Below, piece by piece: positions 10,261 through 21,342 of a DNA stretch of 64,000 nucleotides. This DNA comes from Pasteurella dagmatis (GTDB taxonomy: Bacteria > Pseudomonadota > Gammaproteobacteria > Enterobacterales > Pasteurellaceae). Within the stretch, counting starts at the first letter, position 1; the number at the start of each line of letters is the position of its first letter. Below the pieces are notes generated by a model that saw nothing but the letters and a program-made list of their open reading frames with translations, did not search any database and was not told the origin of the DNA. The translations under genes and the position numbers were made by a program. Location: positions 992,001 through 1,056,000 of the forward strand of contig NZ_LT906448.1 in NCBI RefSeq assembly GCF_900186835.1. The letters are read 5' to 3'.

Positions 10261-11104
10261 CAGTTTCCAGAAATCAACTATTGCCATCATCTTTGGATGG
10301 TTGATTTTCTTTGTACTTGCACCAAATATTTTGGTGCTTGTTGTGAGCTTTTTGACTCGCGACAGTAGTAATTTCTATTCGCTACCATTTACATTGGAAA
10401 ACTATACACGTTTATTTGAGCCACTTTATGCTCAGGTAGTATGGAACTCCTTATATATGTCAGGATTAGCGACATTAGTGTGCTTAATTATCGGTTATCC
10501 GTTTGCATTTTTATTAACTAAAATTACTCCTAAATATCGTCCATTTTTACTCTTTTTAGTGGTGTTACCCTTCTGGACTAACTCACTTATCCGTATTTAT
10601 GGTATGAAAATTTTCTTAGGGGTTAAAGGTATATTAAATAACACATTAATGACCTTAGGCATTATTGATACACCAATTCGTATCTTGAATACTGAAGTAG
10701 CTGTTGTAATTGGTTTAGTGTATTTATTATTACCATTTATGATCCTACCGCTTTACGCAACGATTGAAAAACTAGACCATCGTTTATTAGAGGCTGCGAA
10801 AGACTTAGGTGCTAATGCATTCCAACGCTTTATTAAAGTAATTATTCCATTAACAATGCCTGGAATTATTGCAGGTTGTTTATTAGTATTACTTCCAGCA
10901 ATGGGGATGTTCTATGTAGCTGACTTATTAGGTGGTGCAAAAGTATTACTTGTGGGTAATGTAATTAAGAGCGAATTCTTAATTTCTCGTAACTGGCCAT
11001 TTGGTTCTGCGATCAGCATTGGTTTGACTATCTTAATGGCATTACTCATCTTTGTTTATTACAAAGCGAGTAAATTAATGAACAAGAAAATGGAGTTGGA
11101 ATAA
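10250..11104 (+). CDS. potB: Spermidine/putrescine ABC transporter permease PotB
   Basis: One of the two membrane subunits of the polyamine importer. 284 residues with about six transmembrane helices. The cytoplasmic EAA loop ([18 protein letters not shown], near 180-197), which docks on PotA, is clear. It overlaps potA upstream, and its stop overlaps the potC start by one base, so the genes are translationally coupled. Confidence 0.95.
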   Translation: MKNNSFQKSTIAIIFGWLIFFVLAPNILVLVVSFLTRDSSNFYSLPFTLENYTRLFEPLYAQVVWNSLYMSGLATLVCLIIGYPFAFLLTKITPKYRPFLLFLVVLPFWTNSLIRIYGMKIFLGVKGILNNTLMTLGIIDTPIRILNTEVAVVIGLVYLLLPFMILPLYATIEKLDHRLLEAAKDLGANAFQRFIKVIIPLTMPGIIAGCLLVLLPAMGMFYVADLLGGAKVLLVGNVIKSEFLISRNWPFGSAISIGLTILMALLIFVYYKASKLMNKKMELE

Positions 11105-11871
11105 TGGGTCGCATACTACGTAATATCTTTATGTTTGTGGTATACGCTTATTTGTATATCCCGATCATTATCTTAGTTACTAATTCATTTAATGATGACC
11201 GCTATGGCTTAACTTGGAAAGGATTTAGCTGGAAATGGTATGAGCGTTTATTTAATAACGACACCTTAATCCAAGCAGCAATTCACTCTGTAACGATTGC
11301 ATTCTTTGCTGCAACTTTAGCTACAATTATTGGTGGTTTAACTGCGATTGCCCTCTACCGCTACCGTTTCCGTGGTAAACAAGCAGTAAGTGGAATGCTA
11401 TTTATCGTAATGATGTCACCAGATATCGTAATGGCAGTATCATTATTAGCGTTGTTTATGATTGTTGGTATCAGTTTAGGTTTCTGGTCTTTATTATTAG
11501 CCCACATTACCTTCTGCTTACCTTATGTAGTAGTGACAATTTTCTCACGCTTAAAAGGTTTTGACTCAAAAATGCTTGAAGCAGCGAAAGATTTAGGTGC
11601 AGGTGAAGTCACTATTTTACGCAAGATTATCTTTCCACTTGCATTACCAGCAATCATTTCTGGATGGTTATTAAGCTTTACTATTTCATTAGATGACGTT
11701 GTGGTTTCCTCATTTGTAAGTGGTGTAAGTTACGAAATTTTACCTCTAAAAATCTTCTCGTTGGTAAAAACAGGTGTAACCCCAGAAGTAAATGCATTAG
11801 CAACTATTATGATCATCCTCTCTCTAGGTCTTGTGATTTTAAGCCAAGTCGCGGCAAGAAGAGGGAAATAA
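11104..11871 (+). CDS. potC: Spermidine/putrescine ABC transporter permease PotC
   Basis: Second permease subunit of the polyamine importer. 255 residues with six predicted helices and the EAA loop [18 protein letters not shown] (about 158-175). It starts within the potB stop. A strong hairpin-T-run follows its stop, before the first potD, so the binding proteins may be expressed at a different level from the membrane and ATPase subunits. Confidence 0.95.
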   Translation: MGRILRNIFMFVVYAYLYIPIIILVTNSFNDDRYGLTWKGFSWKWYERLFNNDTLIQAAIHSVTIAFFAATLATIIGGLTAIALYRYRFRGKQAVSGMLFIVMMSPDIVMAVSLLALFMIVGISLGFWSLLLAHITFCLPYVVVTIFSRLKGFDSKMLEAAKDLGAGEVTILRKIIFPLALPAIISGWLLSFTISLDDVVVSSFVSGVSYEILPLKIFSLVKTGVTPEVNALATIMIILSLGLVILSQVAARRGK

Positions 11872-11919
11872 GATTGTGAAAAATAATACTTCACAAACAA
11901 TCTAATACAAAATAGAATA

Positions 11920-11949
11920 CGCCTTGCCTTTAAAACAAGGCGTTTTTTT
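11920..11949 (+). terminator. Terminator or attenuator between potC and the first potD
   Basis: CGCCTTG / CAAGGCG stem with a 9-base loop followed by seven T. It sits inside an otherwise continuous pot gene series, so it may reduce read-through into potD. Confidence 0.8.
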
Positions 11950-12000
11950 ATGCCTCTTTCCATAAAGAGATTTTTTACCCTTAACCGGAGAATGATAGAA

Positions 12001-13047
12001 ATGAAAAAATTTGCAGGTCTTGTTACAGCAGGAATCCTGACGCTTGGCTTAACTGCTAATGCGAATGCAACTGACAACACTGTTTACCTTTACACTTGGA
12101 CTGAATATGTTCCAGATGGTTTATTAGATGAATTCACAAAAGAAACGGGCATTAAAGTGATCGTTTCTAGCTTAGAATCAAATGAAACTATGTATGCGAA
12201 ATTAAAAACACAAGGTGAAACAGGTGGTTATGATGTAATTGCACCATCGAATTACTTTGTATCAAAAATGTCGCGCGAAGGTATGCTAAAAGAACTAGAC
12301 CACAGCAAATTACCTGTTATCAAAGAATTAAACCCTGACTGGTTAGATAAACCTTATGATAAAGGTAACAAATATTCATTACCTCAATTATTAGGCGCTC
12401 CAGGTATCGCATTCAATACTGATAGTTATAAAAGCGAAAATTTCACTACGTGGGGAGATTTATGGAAACCAGAATTCCAAGGTAAAGTACAATTACTTGA
12501 TGATGCTCGTGAAGTATTCAATATTGCATTATTGAAATTAGGTCAAGATCCAAATACTAAAGATCCTGAAATCATCAAACAAGCTTATGAAGAGCTATTA
12601 AAATTACGTCCAAATGTGCTTTCATTCAATTCAGATAACCCAGCTAACTCATTCATCTCAGGTGAAGTTGAAGTGGGCCAATTATGGAATGGTTCTGTTC
12701 GTATTGCGAAAAAAGAGCAAGCACCTTTAGATATGGTATTCCCAAAAGAAGGTCCTGTACTTTGGGTTGATACATTAGCAATTCCAACAACATCTAAAAA
12801 TCCAGATGGCGCTCATAAATTAATTAACTACTTATTAAGTGCCAAAGTATCTGCAAAATTAACAGAAGAAATTGGTTACCCAACTTCTAACGTTGAAGCG
12901 TTAAAATTGTTACCAGCAGAAATAACTCAAGATCCAGCTATCTACCCAACAGCTGAAATTCTACAAAAAAGCCACTGGCAAGATGATGTTGGTGATGCTG
13001 TTGAATATTATGAAAACTATTACCAACAATTAAAAGCAGCAAAATAA
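12001..13047 (+). CDS. potD: Polyamine-binding periplasmic protein PotD, copy 1
   Basis: Substrate-binding protein that delivers spermidine or putrescine to PotABC. 348 residues with an AT-rich-coded signal peptide ending near ANANA-TD. The ligand-pocket segments TWTEYVP, SLESNETMYAK, LWNGS and WVDTLAIP are present. The frame is open from 11950, but a CGGAG site 10 bases before the ATG at 12001, at the start of the signal peptide, sets the start. It is followed by its own terminator and a second, clearly paralogous potD. Confidence in the family is high; spermidine versus putrescine preference cannot be read from sequence. Confidence 0.94.
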   Translation: MKKFAGLVTAGILTLGLTANANATDNTVYLYTWTEYVPDGLLDEFTKETGIKVIVSSLESNETMYAKLKTQGETGGYDVIAPSNYFVSKMSREGMLKELDHSKLPVIKELNPDWLDKPYDKGNKYSLPQLLGAPGIAFNTDSYKSENFTTWGDLWKPEFQGKVQLLDDAREVFNIALLKLGQDPNTKDPEIIKQAYEELLKLRPNVLSFNSDNPANSFISGEVEVGQLWNGSVRIAKKEQAPLDMVFPKEGPVLWVDTLAIPTTSKNPDGAHKLINYLLSAKVSAKLTEEIGYPTSNVEALKLLPAEITQDPAIYPTAEILQKSHWQDDVGDAVEYYENYYQQLKAAK

Positions 13048-13078
13048 TTTAATTATTTTACATTTTAAGTAATATCAA

Positions 13079-13116
13079 GAGCGGTCAAAATTATGAAAAA
13101 TCTGACCGCTCTTTTT
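13079..13116 (+). terminator. Terminator between the two potD genes
   Basis: GAGCGGTCA / TGACCGCTC 9-bp stem followed by a CTTTTT run. The stem carries a one-mismatch variant (GAGCGGT) of the uptake core. Confidence 0.85.
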
Positions 13117-13304
13117 ATTTCTCTTATATCACAATTTCATTCTATAATATGAATTTTTAATCAATAATTTTATATAACAATTCATTTACATTCCTTGTAT
13201 TCTATCCTAAAATCGGTCATTGTCCGTATCCATTCGGCATCTTCAGGTCAGTCAAACATATTTTTACTGGCATATTTTTCACCCATATTTTGGGAGTTCT
13301 ATTA

Positions 13305-14351
13305 ATGAAAAAATTAACTGGCGTTTTAACAGCTGGAATGATGATGCTGGGCGTAAGCAATTATGCAACTGCAGCTAACAATGAAGTTTACCTTTATACT
13401 TGGACTGAATACGTTCCTGAAGGTTTATTAGATGAGTTTACTAAACAAACCGGAATTAAAGTTATTGTTTCAAGTTTAGAATCCAATGAGACAATGTATG
13501 CTAAATTAAAAACGATGGGCAAGGATGGTGGATACGATGTGATTGCACCAACAAGCTATTTTGTATCAAAAATGGCTCGTGAAGGTATGCTAAAAAACTT
13601 AGATCATACAAAGTTACCTGTGATTAAAGAGCTTGACCCAAAATTACTCGATCTCCCTTACGATAAAGGTAACAAATACTCATTACCTCAACTGTTTGGT
13701 GCAACCGGTATTGCTTACAATACAGAAAGCCAAGATCCTAGCAAATTCCAGTCTTGGGCTGATTTATGGAGTCCAGACTTTAAAGGCACATTACAAATGC
13801 TAGATGACCCACGTGAGTTATTTAATATTGCTTTGTTAAAAATGGGTAAAGATCCAAATACGCAAGACCCTGAAGTGTTAAAATCTGCATATGAGGAACT
13901 ATTGAAACTTCGTCCAAATATTTTGTCGTTTAACTCCGATAATCCTGCAAGCAGCTTTATTTCAGGAGAAGCTGAACTTGGCTTACTTTGGAATGGTTCA
14001 GCACGTATTGCCAAAAATGAAGGTGCTAAAGTGGATATGGTTTATCCAAAAGAAGGGACGATACTTTGGGTTGACAACTTAGCCATTCCTTCAACAGCAA
14101 AAAATACTGAAAATGCTTATAAATTAATTAACTATTTATTAAGTACTGATGTATCAGAGAAATTGACTTTAAACATTGGCTATCCAACCGCTAATTTGAC
14201 AGCACTCAAACGCTTGCCAAAAGCCCTAACAGAAGATAAAGCCACCTTCTTAACACAAGAAGTTATCGACCGTAGCCAATGGCAAGTTGATGTAGATAAT
14301 GCAATCGATTTATACGATAGCTACTATCAAAAGCTAAAAGCGGCTAAATAA
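13305..14351 (+). CDS. potD: Polyamine-binding periplasmic protein PotD, copy 2 (tandem paralogue)
   Basis: Second PotD-type binding protein, also 348 residues, aligning without gaps of note to copy 1 at roughly 70% identity by eye. It keeps the TWTEYVP, SLESNETMYAK, LWNGSA and WVDNLAIP pocket segments. Its signal peptide ends near ATAANN. A GGGAG site 8 bases upstream selects the ATG at 13305 over an upstream TTG. A 240-base gap and the terminator after copy 1 suggest its own promoter. H. influenzae Rd also has two potD genes, but from memory they are at separate loci, so the tandem arrangement is notable. Confidence 0.93.
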   Translation: MKKLTGVLTAGMMMLGVSNYATAANNEVYLYTWTEYVPEGLLDEFTKQTGIKVIVSSLESNETMYAKLKTMGKDGGYDVIAPTSYFVSKMAREGMLKNLDHTKLPVIKELDPKLLDLPYDKGNKYSLPQLFGATGIAYNTESQDPSKFQSWADLWSPDFKGTLQMLDDPRELFNIALLKMGKDPNTQDPEVLKSAYEELLKLRPNILSFNSDNPASSFISGEAELGLLWNGSARIAKNEGAKVDMVYPKEGTILWVDNLAIPSTAKNTENAYKLINYLLSTDVSEKLTLNIGYPTANLTALKRLPKALTEDKATFLTQEVIDRSQWQVDVDNAIDLYDSYYQKLKAAK

Positions 14352-14378
14352 AATTGAGATTCCTTGATTTTCATCACA

Positions 14379-14407
14379 AAAAGATCTTCTTGAAGAAGAT
14401 CTTTTTT
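14379..14407 (+). terminator. Terminator of second potD
   Basis: AAAAGATCTTC / GAAGATCTTTT 11-bp stem with a 5-base loop, running into a T-run. Confidence 0.85.
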
Positions 14408-14454
14408 GTCTAGTAGATTAAGATAAAACAAACTAGCTATATAAGGAGCATACA

Positions 14455-15351
14455 ATGACAATTCATATTTCAGAAAAAGTAAGAAAAAAAATTCATATTA
14501 TAGAGCCAAAAGAACTAGGACAAGATATTTGGCATATTCTAGAGGAACAACATTTTAAAGGTATCCTCTCTAACATCATTGTTGACCATTTATGTAAAAA
14601 ATACACTCTGAACCGCCAGCAACTCGCACTCAAACTTTTACCTATTGGAACAGCGTATTCCCACGCACCTATTTCTAAATTCTATGTAAGTGCAGTCGCT
14701 ATTGGTATTAGCGGTAACTTTTATTTTGGTGCAAATTTAGAATTTAGCAGCACCAATATCCAACAAACAGTGCACGCAGAACAAAGCGCAATTTCACATG
14801 CTTGGATGAATAATGAAAAAGGTATCACAGATATTGTAGTTAATTACACCCCTTGTGGACATTGTCGCCAATTCATGAATGAATTAAGAACCGCACCACA
14901 GCTAGAAATTCATTTACCTCATAGCTCAAATAATAAATTACATAGCTACTTGCCAGATTCTTTTGGACCTGCAGATTTAAATATCGAAAATTTCTTATTA
15001 GATGCTCACGATAATAAGCTCAACTATGACACTGAAAACCCATTAATTTTGACCGCACTTCAAGCGGCGAACTCATCCCATGCGCCATACTCAAGTTCCT
15101 ATCATGGTGTTGCTATAGAAACACAAGATAAACAAATTTATAAAGGAAGTTATGCTGAAAATGCTGCATTTAACCCGAGTTTACCAGCATTACAAGTCGC
15201 CATAAACCATTTATTGCTTAGTGGTGATTCATTACAAAACATCCGCCATATCGTAATGGTTGAACAAGCAAATAACTTAAGTTATCGCAAAATGAGTGAG
15301 GAGCTCATTTCCAGTTTAGGTGATTTTACTTTTGAATACATTGCAGTATAG
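14455..15351 (+). CDS. cdd: Cytidine deaminase (two-domain type)
   Basis: Deaminates cytidine and deoxycytidine to uridine and deoxyuridine for pyrimidine salvage. 298 residues matches the E. coli-type homodimeric enzyme made of a catalytic and a degenerate deaminase domain. The catalytic HAEQ segment (zinc-binding His and proton-shuttling Glu) and the PCGHC zinc cysteines are intact in the first domain. The second domain (from about residue 195) has the SSHAPYSSS stretch without the catalytic HAE. It has its own AGGAG ribosome site. Confidence 0.95.
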   Translation: MTIHISEKVRKKIHIIEPKELGQDIWHILEEQHFKGILSNIIVDHLCKKYTLNRQQLALKLLPIGTAYSHAPISKFYVSAVAIGISGNFYFGANLEFSSTNIQQTVHAEQSAISHAWMNNEKGITDIVVNYTPCGHCRQFMNELRTAPQLEIHLPHSSNNKLHSYLPDSFGPADLNIENFLLDAHDNKLNYDTENPLILTALQAANSSHAPYSSSYHGVAIETQDKQIYKGSYAENAAFNPSLPALQVAINHLLLSGDSLQNIRHIVMVEQANNLSYRKMSEELISSLGDFTFEYIAV

Positions 15352-15370
15352 ATGTTTACAGTGCATAAAA

Positions 15371-15398
15371 AAGGACTGATTTTATCAGTCCTTCTTTT
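15371..15398. terminator. Bidirectional terminator between cdd and serS
   Basis: AAGGACTGA / TCAGTCCTT perfect 9-bp stem flanked by A-run on the left and T-run on the right, between convergent genes. Confidence 0.85.
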
Positions 15399-15419
15399 AA
15401 GCTTATTATATAAGTAAAC

Positions 15420-16712
<1,293 letters not shown>

Positions 16713-16848
16713 TTACCTACTTTTTCTTAAAATTTAAGCGGAATCCACCGCACTTTTACATAAAAATGATTTAATTATTGTAGCTTGATTTAAAGTAAAA
16801 AGCTATTTATAGACCTAAAATTTACTAAGTACCTTCATACAATTCAAT

Positions 16849-17757
16849 TTACTTTAAGGATAAATAATGTAACCTTTTAATCTCTTTCCTACCATTAGAA
16901 ATAGACTCTAAAATCAATGCCATAGCAAAAAACAGAATTCCTAAAATCCCAATTCCTGAAGCCAAAATTGCTGTAGGTATTCTACTTACAAAACCTGTAT
17001 CAAAATACTCAGAGAGAACTATACTACCAAATCCTATAGAACATAAAACACAAAGTAATGATAAGAACATAAAAAAAAGTAAAGGTTTTTGTTCACGAAT
17101 TAAAAAGAAAATAAAGCGTAAAATCCGGAAACCATCACGATAAGTATTTAATTTACTTTTACTATTTTCTTTTCTCATAGCATAATTAGTTTCAATCTCT
17201 TGAATTGGTAAACCTAGTTGTAAAGCGTGAACTGTCATCTCAGTTTCAATTTCAAAACCATGACTCGTTATTGGGAAAGATTTAACAAAACGTTTCGTCA
17301 TCACCCTATAACCAGAAAATACATCTTGTATAGAAGAATCAAAAAAGGCACTAACAATCTTAGAAAACAGTTTATTTCCTAAAATATGACCTTTAGGATA
17401 TGCACTTATCTGCCTAGTTCTAGCCCCTACCACCATATCAAGATGTTCAGATAACAAAAGTTTTACTAAATCAGGAGAGATTGCTGCATCATAAGTATTA
17501 TCCCCATCTACCAATACATAAACATCAGCTTCAATATCAGCAAACATCCTTCTAACTACAGCACCTTTACCTTGTTGAGGTTCACGTCTAACTTCACAAT
17601 TTAATGTTGTAGCTATCTCAAATGTCTTATCTGTAGAATTATTATCATAAACATATACTTTTGCTGTAGGAATTGCTTGATTAAATGAAAGTACAGTATC
17701 AGCAATAGAATGTTCTTCATTATAGCATGGTATTAATATTGCAATATTTTTAATCAT
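16849..17757 (-). CDS. Membrane-anchored family 2 glycosyltransferase (GtrB/DPM1-like)
   Basis: Likely transfers a sugar from a nucleotide donor to a polyprenyl-phosphate carrier on the cytoplasmic face. The N-terminal GT-A domain has IPCYNEE (9-15), a DNNSTDKT donor-site segment and DGDNTYD (about 98-104) as the metal-binding motif, then FSGYRVM. The C-terminal third has two transmembrane helices (about 225-250 and 262-287), as in bactoprenol glucosyltransferases of the GtrB type. It overlaps the upstream membrane gene by 8 bases, so the two form one operon. No GtrA-like flippase is present. The sugar and acceptor are unknown. Confidence 0.85.
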   Translation of the reverse strand: MIKNIAILIPCYNEEHSIADTVLSFNQAIPTAKVYVYDNNSTDKTFEIATTLNCEVRREPQQGKGAVVRRMFADIEADVYVLVDGDNTYDAAISPDLVKLLLSEHLDMVVGARTRQISAYPKGHILGNKLFSKIVSAFFDSSIQDVFSGYRVMTKRFVKSFPITSHGFEIETEMTVHALQLGLPIQEIETNYAMRKENSKSKLNTYRDGFRILRFIFFLIREQKPLLFFMFLSLLCVLCSIGFGSIVLSEYFDTGFVSRIPTAILASGIGILGILFFAMALILESISNGRKEIKRLHYLSLK

Positions 17758-19528
17758 TACACTTCCCTATATATTTGTATAACTTAATTGAATTATTTGA
17801 ATCGACATACTCTAAATAATTTGGAATTTCTTTATTATTAAATAATCTATTTAATAAGTTATTTTCAACACCAGATTGTTTTAAAGTATAGAAAAAAAGC
17901 TTATCCAGTAAAATATAATCAATTTTATATTTATCTAAAATAAATTTTGCATCTAGATCATTTGAAAACAAGAAAAAATTAAATGTATCTAAATTACCCT
18001 GTATATTTCTGTGATAGGGAGCAGAAATAATATTATTAGTAGTACCTACTATAATAGGAGCCCCTAAATCAGTAGATGCTAAAGTGTTTTTATTTTCTAT
18101 CTTATTGTCATTCAATAAAGAAATTACAGATGTGTGATCTACATCCTCTATATTTTTTAGTTCATTCTTAATATCAGAAAATGGTTCAATAAATACTAAA
18201 AAAGCAAACAAAACAACTGAAGGAAAAGATAAAAATAAAAATAACACTTTTAATACAACAAGCTTAATTTTCTCTCTTAACATAAAACAAACATAAGCTT
18301 GTAATGGAATGCAACAAACCAAAGCGACAGAAAACATTCTAACTTGCCAAAAAAAAGCTAGAAAAAAATTGATTAAAAAAGAAAAATATAGAATATAAAA
18401 TCTTTCATTATTTCTAAATTTAACAAATAATGGAAAGATCATAGTCATAAATACAGATAATAAATAAGCAATATTCCTTATATCAGCTTGAATATTATAT
18501 AAAATCGATCTCGCTTCAGAAATATTATCTAACCAAAGTTCTTTTAATAACTTAGGATAATTAGAATAACCACCTTTAATAATTTCAGGATAAGATATTA
18601 CAACCGGCAATAATAGAACAAAACTTAATAAAATATAAAAAGCCATTTTCTTCACATTTGATAAATTAACAAAATAAGTTAGCAAATGACAAAATATAAA
18701 AGCTGAAACAAAACACAACCAAAAAGGGAATGATAAAATATCATATTTAGCATCAAAAAACTCACTAATAGGTCGATTAACAATGAATAACAGTGGGATC
18801 AAAATAACACTAACTAAACTTACTAATTTACAGAAAAGTAAATAACTAATATTTTTAAAAAAGCCAAAGACTGTGAGCAAAAATAAAATAATCACAAAAC
18901 TATAAATATTCTCTAGGCCTATCCATAGTGATAAAAGCATTGATAATGCAGAAAAAATCGCACTTTTGACCTCATATTTATTATTTATTAATGGAGAAAA
19001 AAGAATAAATGAGGTAAGTAGAATAAACTGCAAATTATGATGATCTAATGCACCAGGTAAAAAACGCATACTTAAAGGCGAAATTAATGGAATAATCATT
19101 GCAATTTTCGCCGTTTCTAAACCGAATAAACGATATGCAACCAATGAAACTAGAAATAAAAAAACCAATAAATACAACAAAGGTACTAATGTATTTGTAA
19201 TTGCAAAGGCTGTAGGAAGCTCAAAAAACAAAGAAAAAAATGAGGCAAATAAAGCTAAGGGGATATCAACTAAACGTGACCAATGCATAATCAGCTGATT
19301 GTTCGGGCTAAATTGCGGAATAGGTTCTAAGTACCAATTACCATTTTTTAACCACTCTCGATATTGATGAAATCGCATAAAATCATCATTATCACTAAAA
19401 TGCAATGATGTAACGATATCCCAATGGCTTATTGATAAATAAATTGCACAGAGACTCCAAATAATCAACACTATTTTAAATAATTTTCTTATATCATCCT
19501 TGTCATAAAGATCATTATTTATGTCCAT
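17750..19528 (-). CDS. Polytopic membrane protein, probable GT-C glycosyltransferase
   Basis: 592 residues with about 12 hydrophobic helices and a soluble C-terminal tail of about 130 residues. The first extracytoplasmic loop, after helix 1, has FSDNDDFMR followed by HWSRLVD. That arrangement is typical of GT-C transferases that use lipid-linked sugars. Paired with the GtrB-like gene downstream (8-base overlap), it would be the enzyme moving the sugar from the polyprenyl carrier onto a surface glycan or protein. The DNA is noticeably more AT-rich than neighbours and has no exact uptake sequence, suggesting acquisition. The precise family is not recognised, so this function is inferred. Confidence 0.6.
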   Translation of the reverse strand: MDINNDLYDKDDIRKLFKIVLIIWSLCAIYLSISHWDIVTSLHFSDNDDFMRFHQYREWLKNGNWYLEPIPQFSPNNQLIMHWSRLVDIPLALFASFFSLFFELPTAFAITNTLVPLLYLLVFLFLVSLVAYRLFGLETAKIAMIIPLISPLSMRFLPGALDHHNLQFILLTSFILFSPLINNKYEVKSAIFSALSMLLSLWIGLENIYSFVIILFLLTVFGFFKNISYLLFCKLVSLVSVILIPLLFIVNRPISEFFDAKYDILSFPFWLCFVSAFIFCHLLTYFVNLSNVKKMAFYILLSFVLLLPVVISYPEIIKGGYSNYPKLLKELWLDNISEARSILYNIQADIRNIAYLLSVFMTMIFPLFVKFRNNERFYILYFSFLINFFLAFFWQVRMFSVALVCCIPLQAYVCFMLREKIKLVVLKVLFLFLSFPSVVLFAFLVFIEPFSDIKNELKNIEDVDHTSVISLLNDNKIENKNTLASTDLGAPIIVGTTNNIISAPYHRNIQGNLDTFNFFLFSNDLDAKFILDKYKIDYILLDKLFFYTLKQSGVENNLLNRLFNNKEIPNYLEYVDSNNSIKLYKYIGKCND

Positions 19529-19631
19529 AAAATACCTATAAAACAGAAGTTATTCACATTAAATTTTAAAGTTGGTGAATTTTAATAAAAATAAGTATTC
19601 TTGTACATCAAATAAGTGCGGTCATTTTTTA

Positions 19632-21305
19632 TTAAAATCCTATCGTGCGAGTTGGTTTGCCTTGTTTAATCACACATTCTTCGGTTAACGCTTGAATCCA
19701 ATCTTGTGTGTTTTCAAATGGGCAGAAACGATGACGGCGAGCAACTGCGCTAAAATCACCTAAAGTGAGCACTTTTAATTTCTGGATTTGCGCTAAATCT
19801 TGTTGTGTGAGCTCGGCTAAACCTAACTTTTCTACTTGTTGTGTAGCGAGTTTAGTCATTTGTTCTGGTTGTAAATAATCAAAATGCAATTTTAAGTCAA
19901 AACGTCGCAAAGCGGCGGGGTCGAGCCCATCCATTAAATTAGTTGAAACCACCATTAATCCTTCAAATCGTTCAATTTGTGTTAGCATTTCATTCACTTG
20001 ACTATGTTGCCAGCTGTGTTGTCCTAATTCACGTGTAAATAAAAAAGTGTCAACTTCATCTAACACTAACAACATATTTTCATTTTTAGCTCGTTCAAAA
20101 GCAGCCGCAATGTTTTGCTCGGTTTCGCCAACATATTTGCCTAATAAATCAGATCCCTGACACAACAATAATCGCATATCTAATTCTTTAGCTAGCCATT
20201 CTGCCCATGCGGTTTTCCCTGTTCCTGGCGGTCCATAACAACAAATTCGTCCTTGTTTCGTTTTCTGTAAGCCCGCTGTAATTTTCTGAATATTTTGATT
20301 ACAAACAACATAATCCAATGAGTAATTTAATTTTTGTGTCACTAACGGAAAAGCTTTTTTATAACCTTGAGCCTGCAATGTTTGATTCAAAATCGCTAGT
20401 AGTTTTTCAGAAACATTGAGATTTTGATCTTGCTGTTTTAGTCTGCTAACCACGTCAATACCACGTGTTAATACCGCGGGTGAAACATTCGGAATTTCAG
20501 AAAAATAACGAATATATTCTTCCGTCAAATACTGCCCTGCTTGCTCACGAATTAAATTTTCACGATAACTGGTTGGTAGATTTGGCATTTCAAAAATTAA
20601 ATCAAAACGGCGTAGATAAGCAGGGTCAATACCATTGACAGTATTAGAAATCCAAATCATCGGTGTGGTGTTATTTTCTAAAAAGTGGTTCACCCAGGCT
20701 TTATGTTTTTGAGCAACAGAACGTTCAAAAAATCCACTGGCAAAAATATCCTCAATCTCATCAAAAACCATCAGTGATTTTCGCCCTTTCAACAAAGTTT
20801 GCGCTAAATGACAACGGTTCAAACGTCTTTCTCCATCGATCACATCACCATCACTGTCTTCATAATGCAAAAAATAGCAAGGAAGATGCAATGTTTCTGC
20901 TAGCAACACCGCTAACTCGGTTTTCCCCGTTCCTGGCAAACCATAAAGTAAAATATTTGCCCCTTTTTTCTGGCTATGAATCACAGTTTGCAGATAATCT
21001 AGCAATGTTTTTCTCATATCAGCGATATGATCAAAATGCGCTAAAGTAAGCGAAGAAGATGGTGCAACTTTTAGCGATTTAGTTAATAAAGAATCTTCAT
21101 TCAATTCAAACAAAAGAAACTCATCTAAATCAAGGGTGTTTCCCCAATTAATATGATCATCAACATCGGCATAGTTTGAACGATGACTACTCTCAATTAG
21201 TCCATAACTTCTTAATTTATTTGATTTATTGACCGCTCTTATCACGTTATGTTTGGGCAATTCAAGTAGTGTAGCAAAAACATGACAAGAGCTATTCAAA
21301 TCCAT
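19632..21305 (-). pseudogene. Tandem AAA+ ATPase, 3' part of a frameshifted gene
   Basis: 557 residues with two complete AAA+ modules. The first has Walker A GLPGTGKT (122-129), Walker B LMVFDEIED and RRFD. The second has GPPGTGKT (358-365), LLVLDEVD (411-418) and ALRRFD with the arginine fingers. Both ATP sites look intact. The region before the first module continues the upstream 141-codon ORF: removing one copy of a 14-bp tandem duplication at 21315-21342 fuses the two in frame as one 699-residue protein. The ATG at 21305 would thus be an internal Met codon, though it could still serve as a restart. Family function is unknown to me; such tandem AAA+ proteins are often in stress or defence loci. 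Confidence 0.75.
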
Positions 21306-21314
21306 GTTACCTAA

Positions 21315-21342
21315 AAGATCTAATGTAGAAGATCTAATGTAG
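21315..21342. repeat. Exact 14-bp tandem duplication inside the AAA+ gene
   Basis: AAGATCTAATGTAG occurs twice head-to-tail at 21315-21328 and 21329-21342. Because 14 is not a multiple of three it shifts the frame and creates the stop at 21320-21322. The two flanking ORFs are offset by 440 bases, and 440-14=426 is divisible by three, so a single copy restores one frame. Confidence 0.97.
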
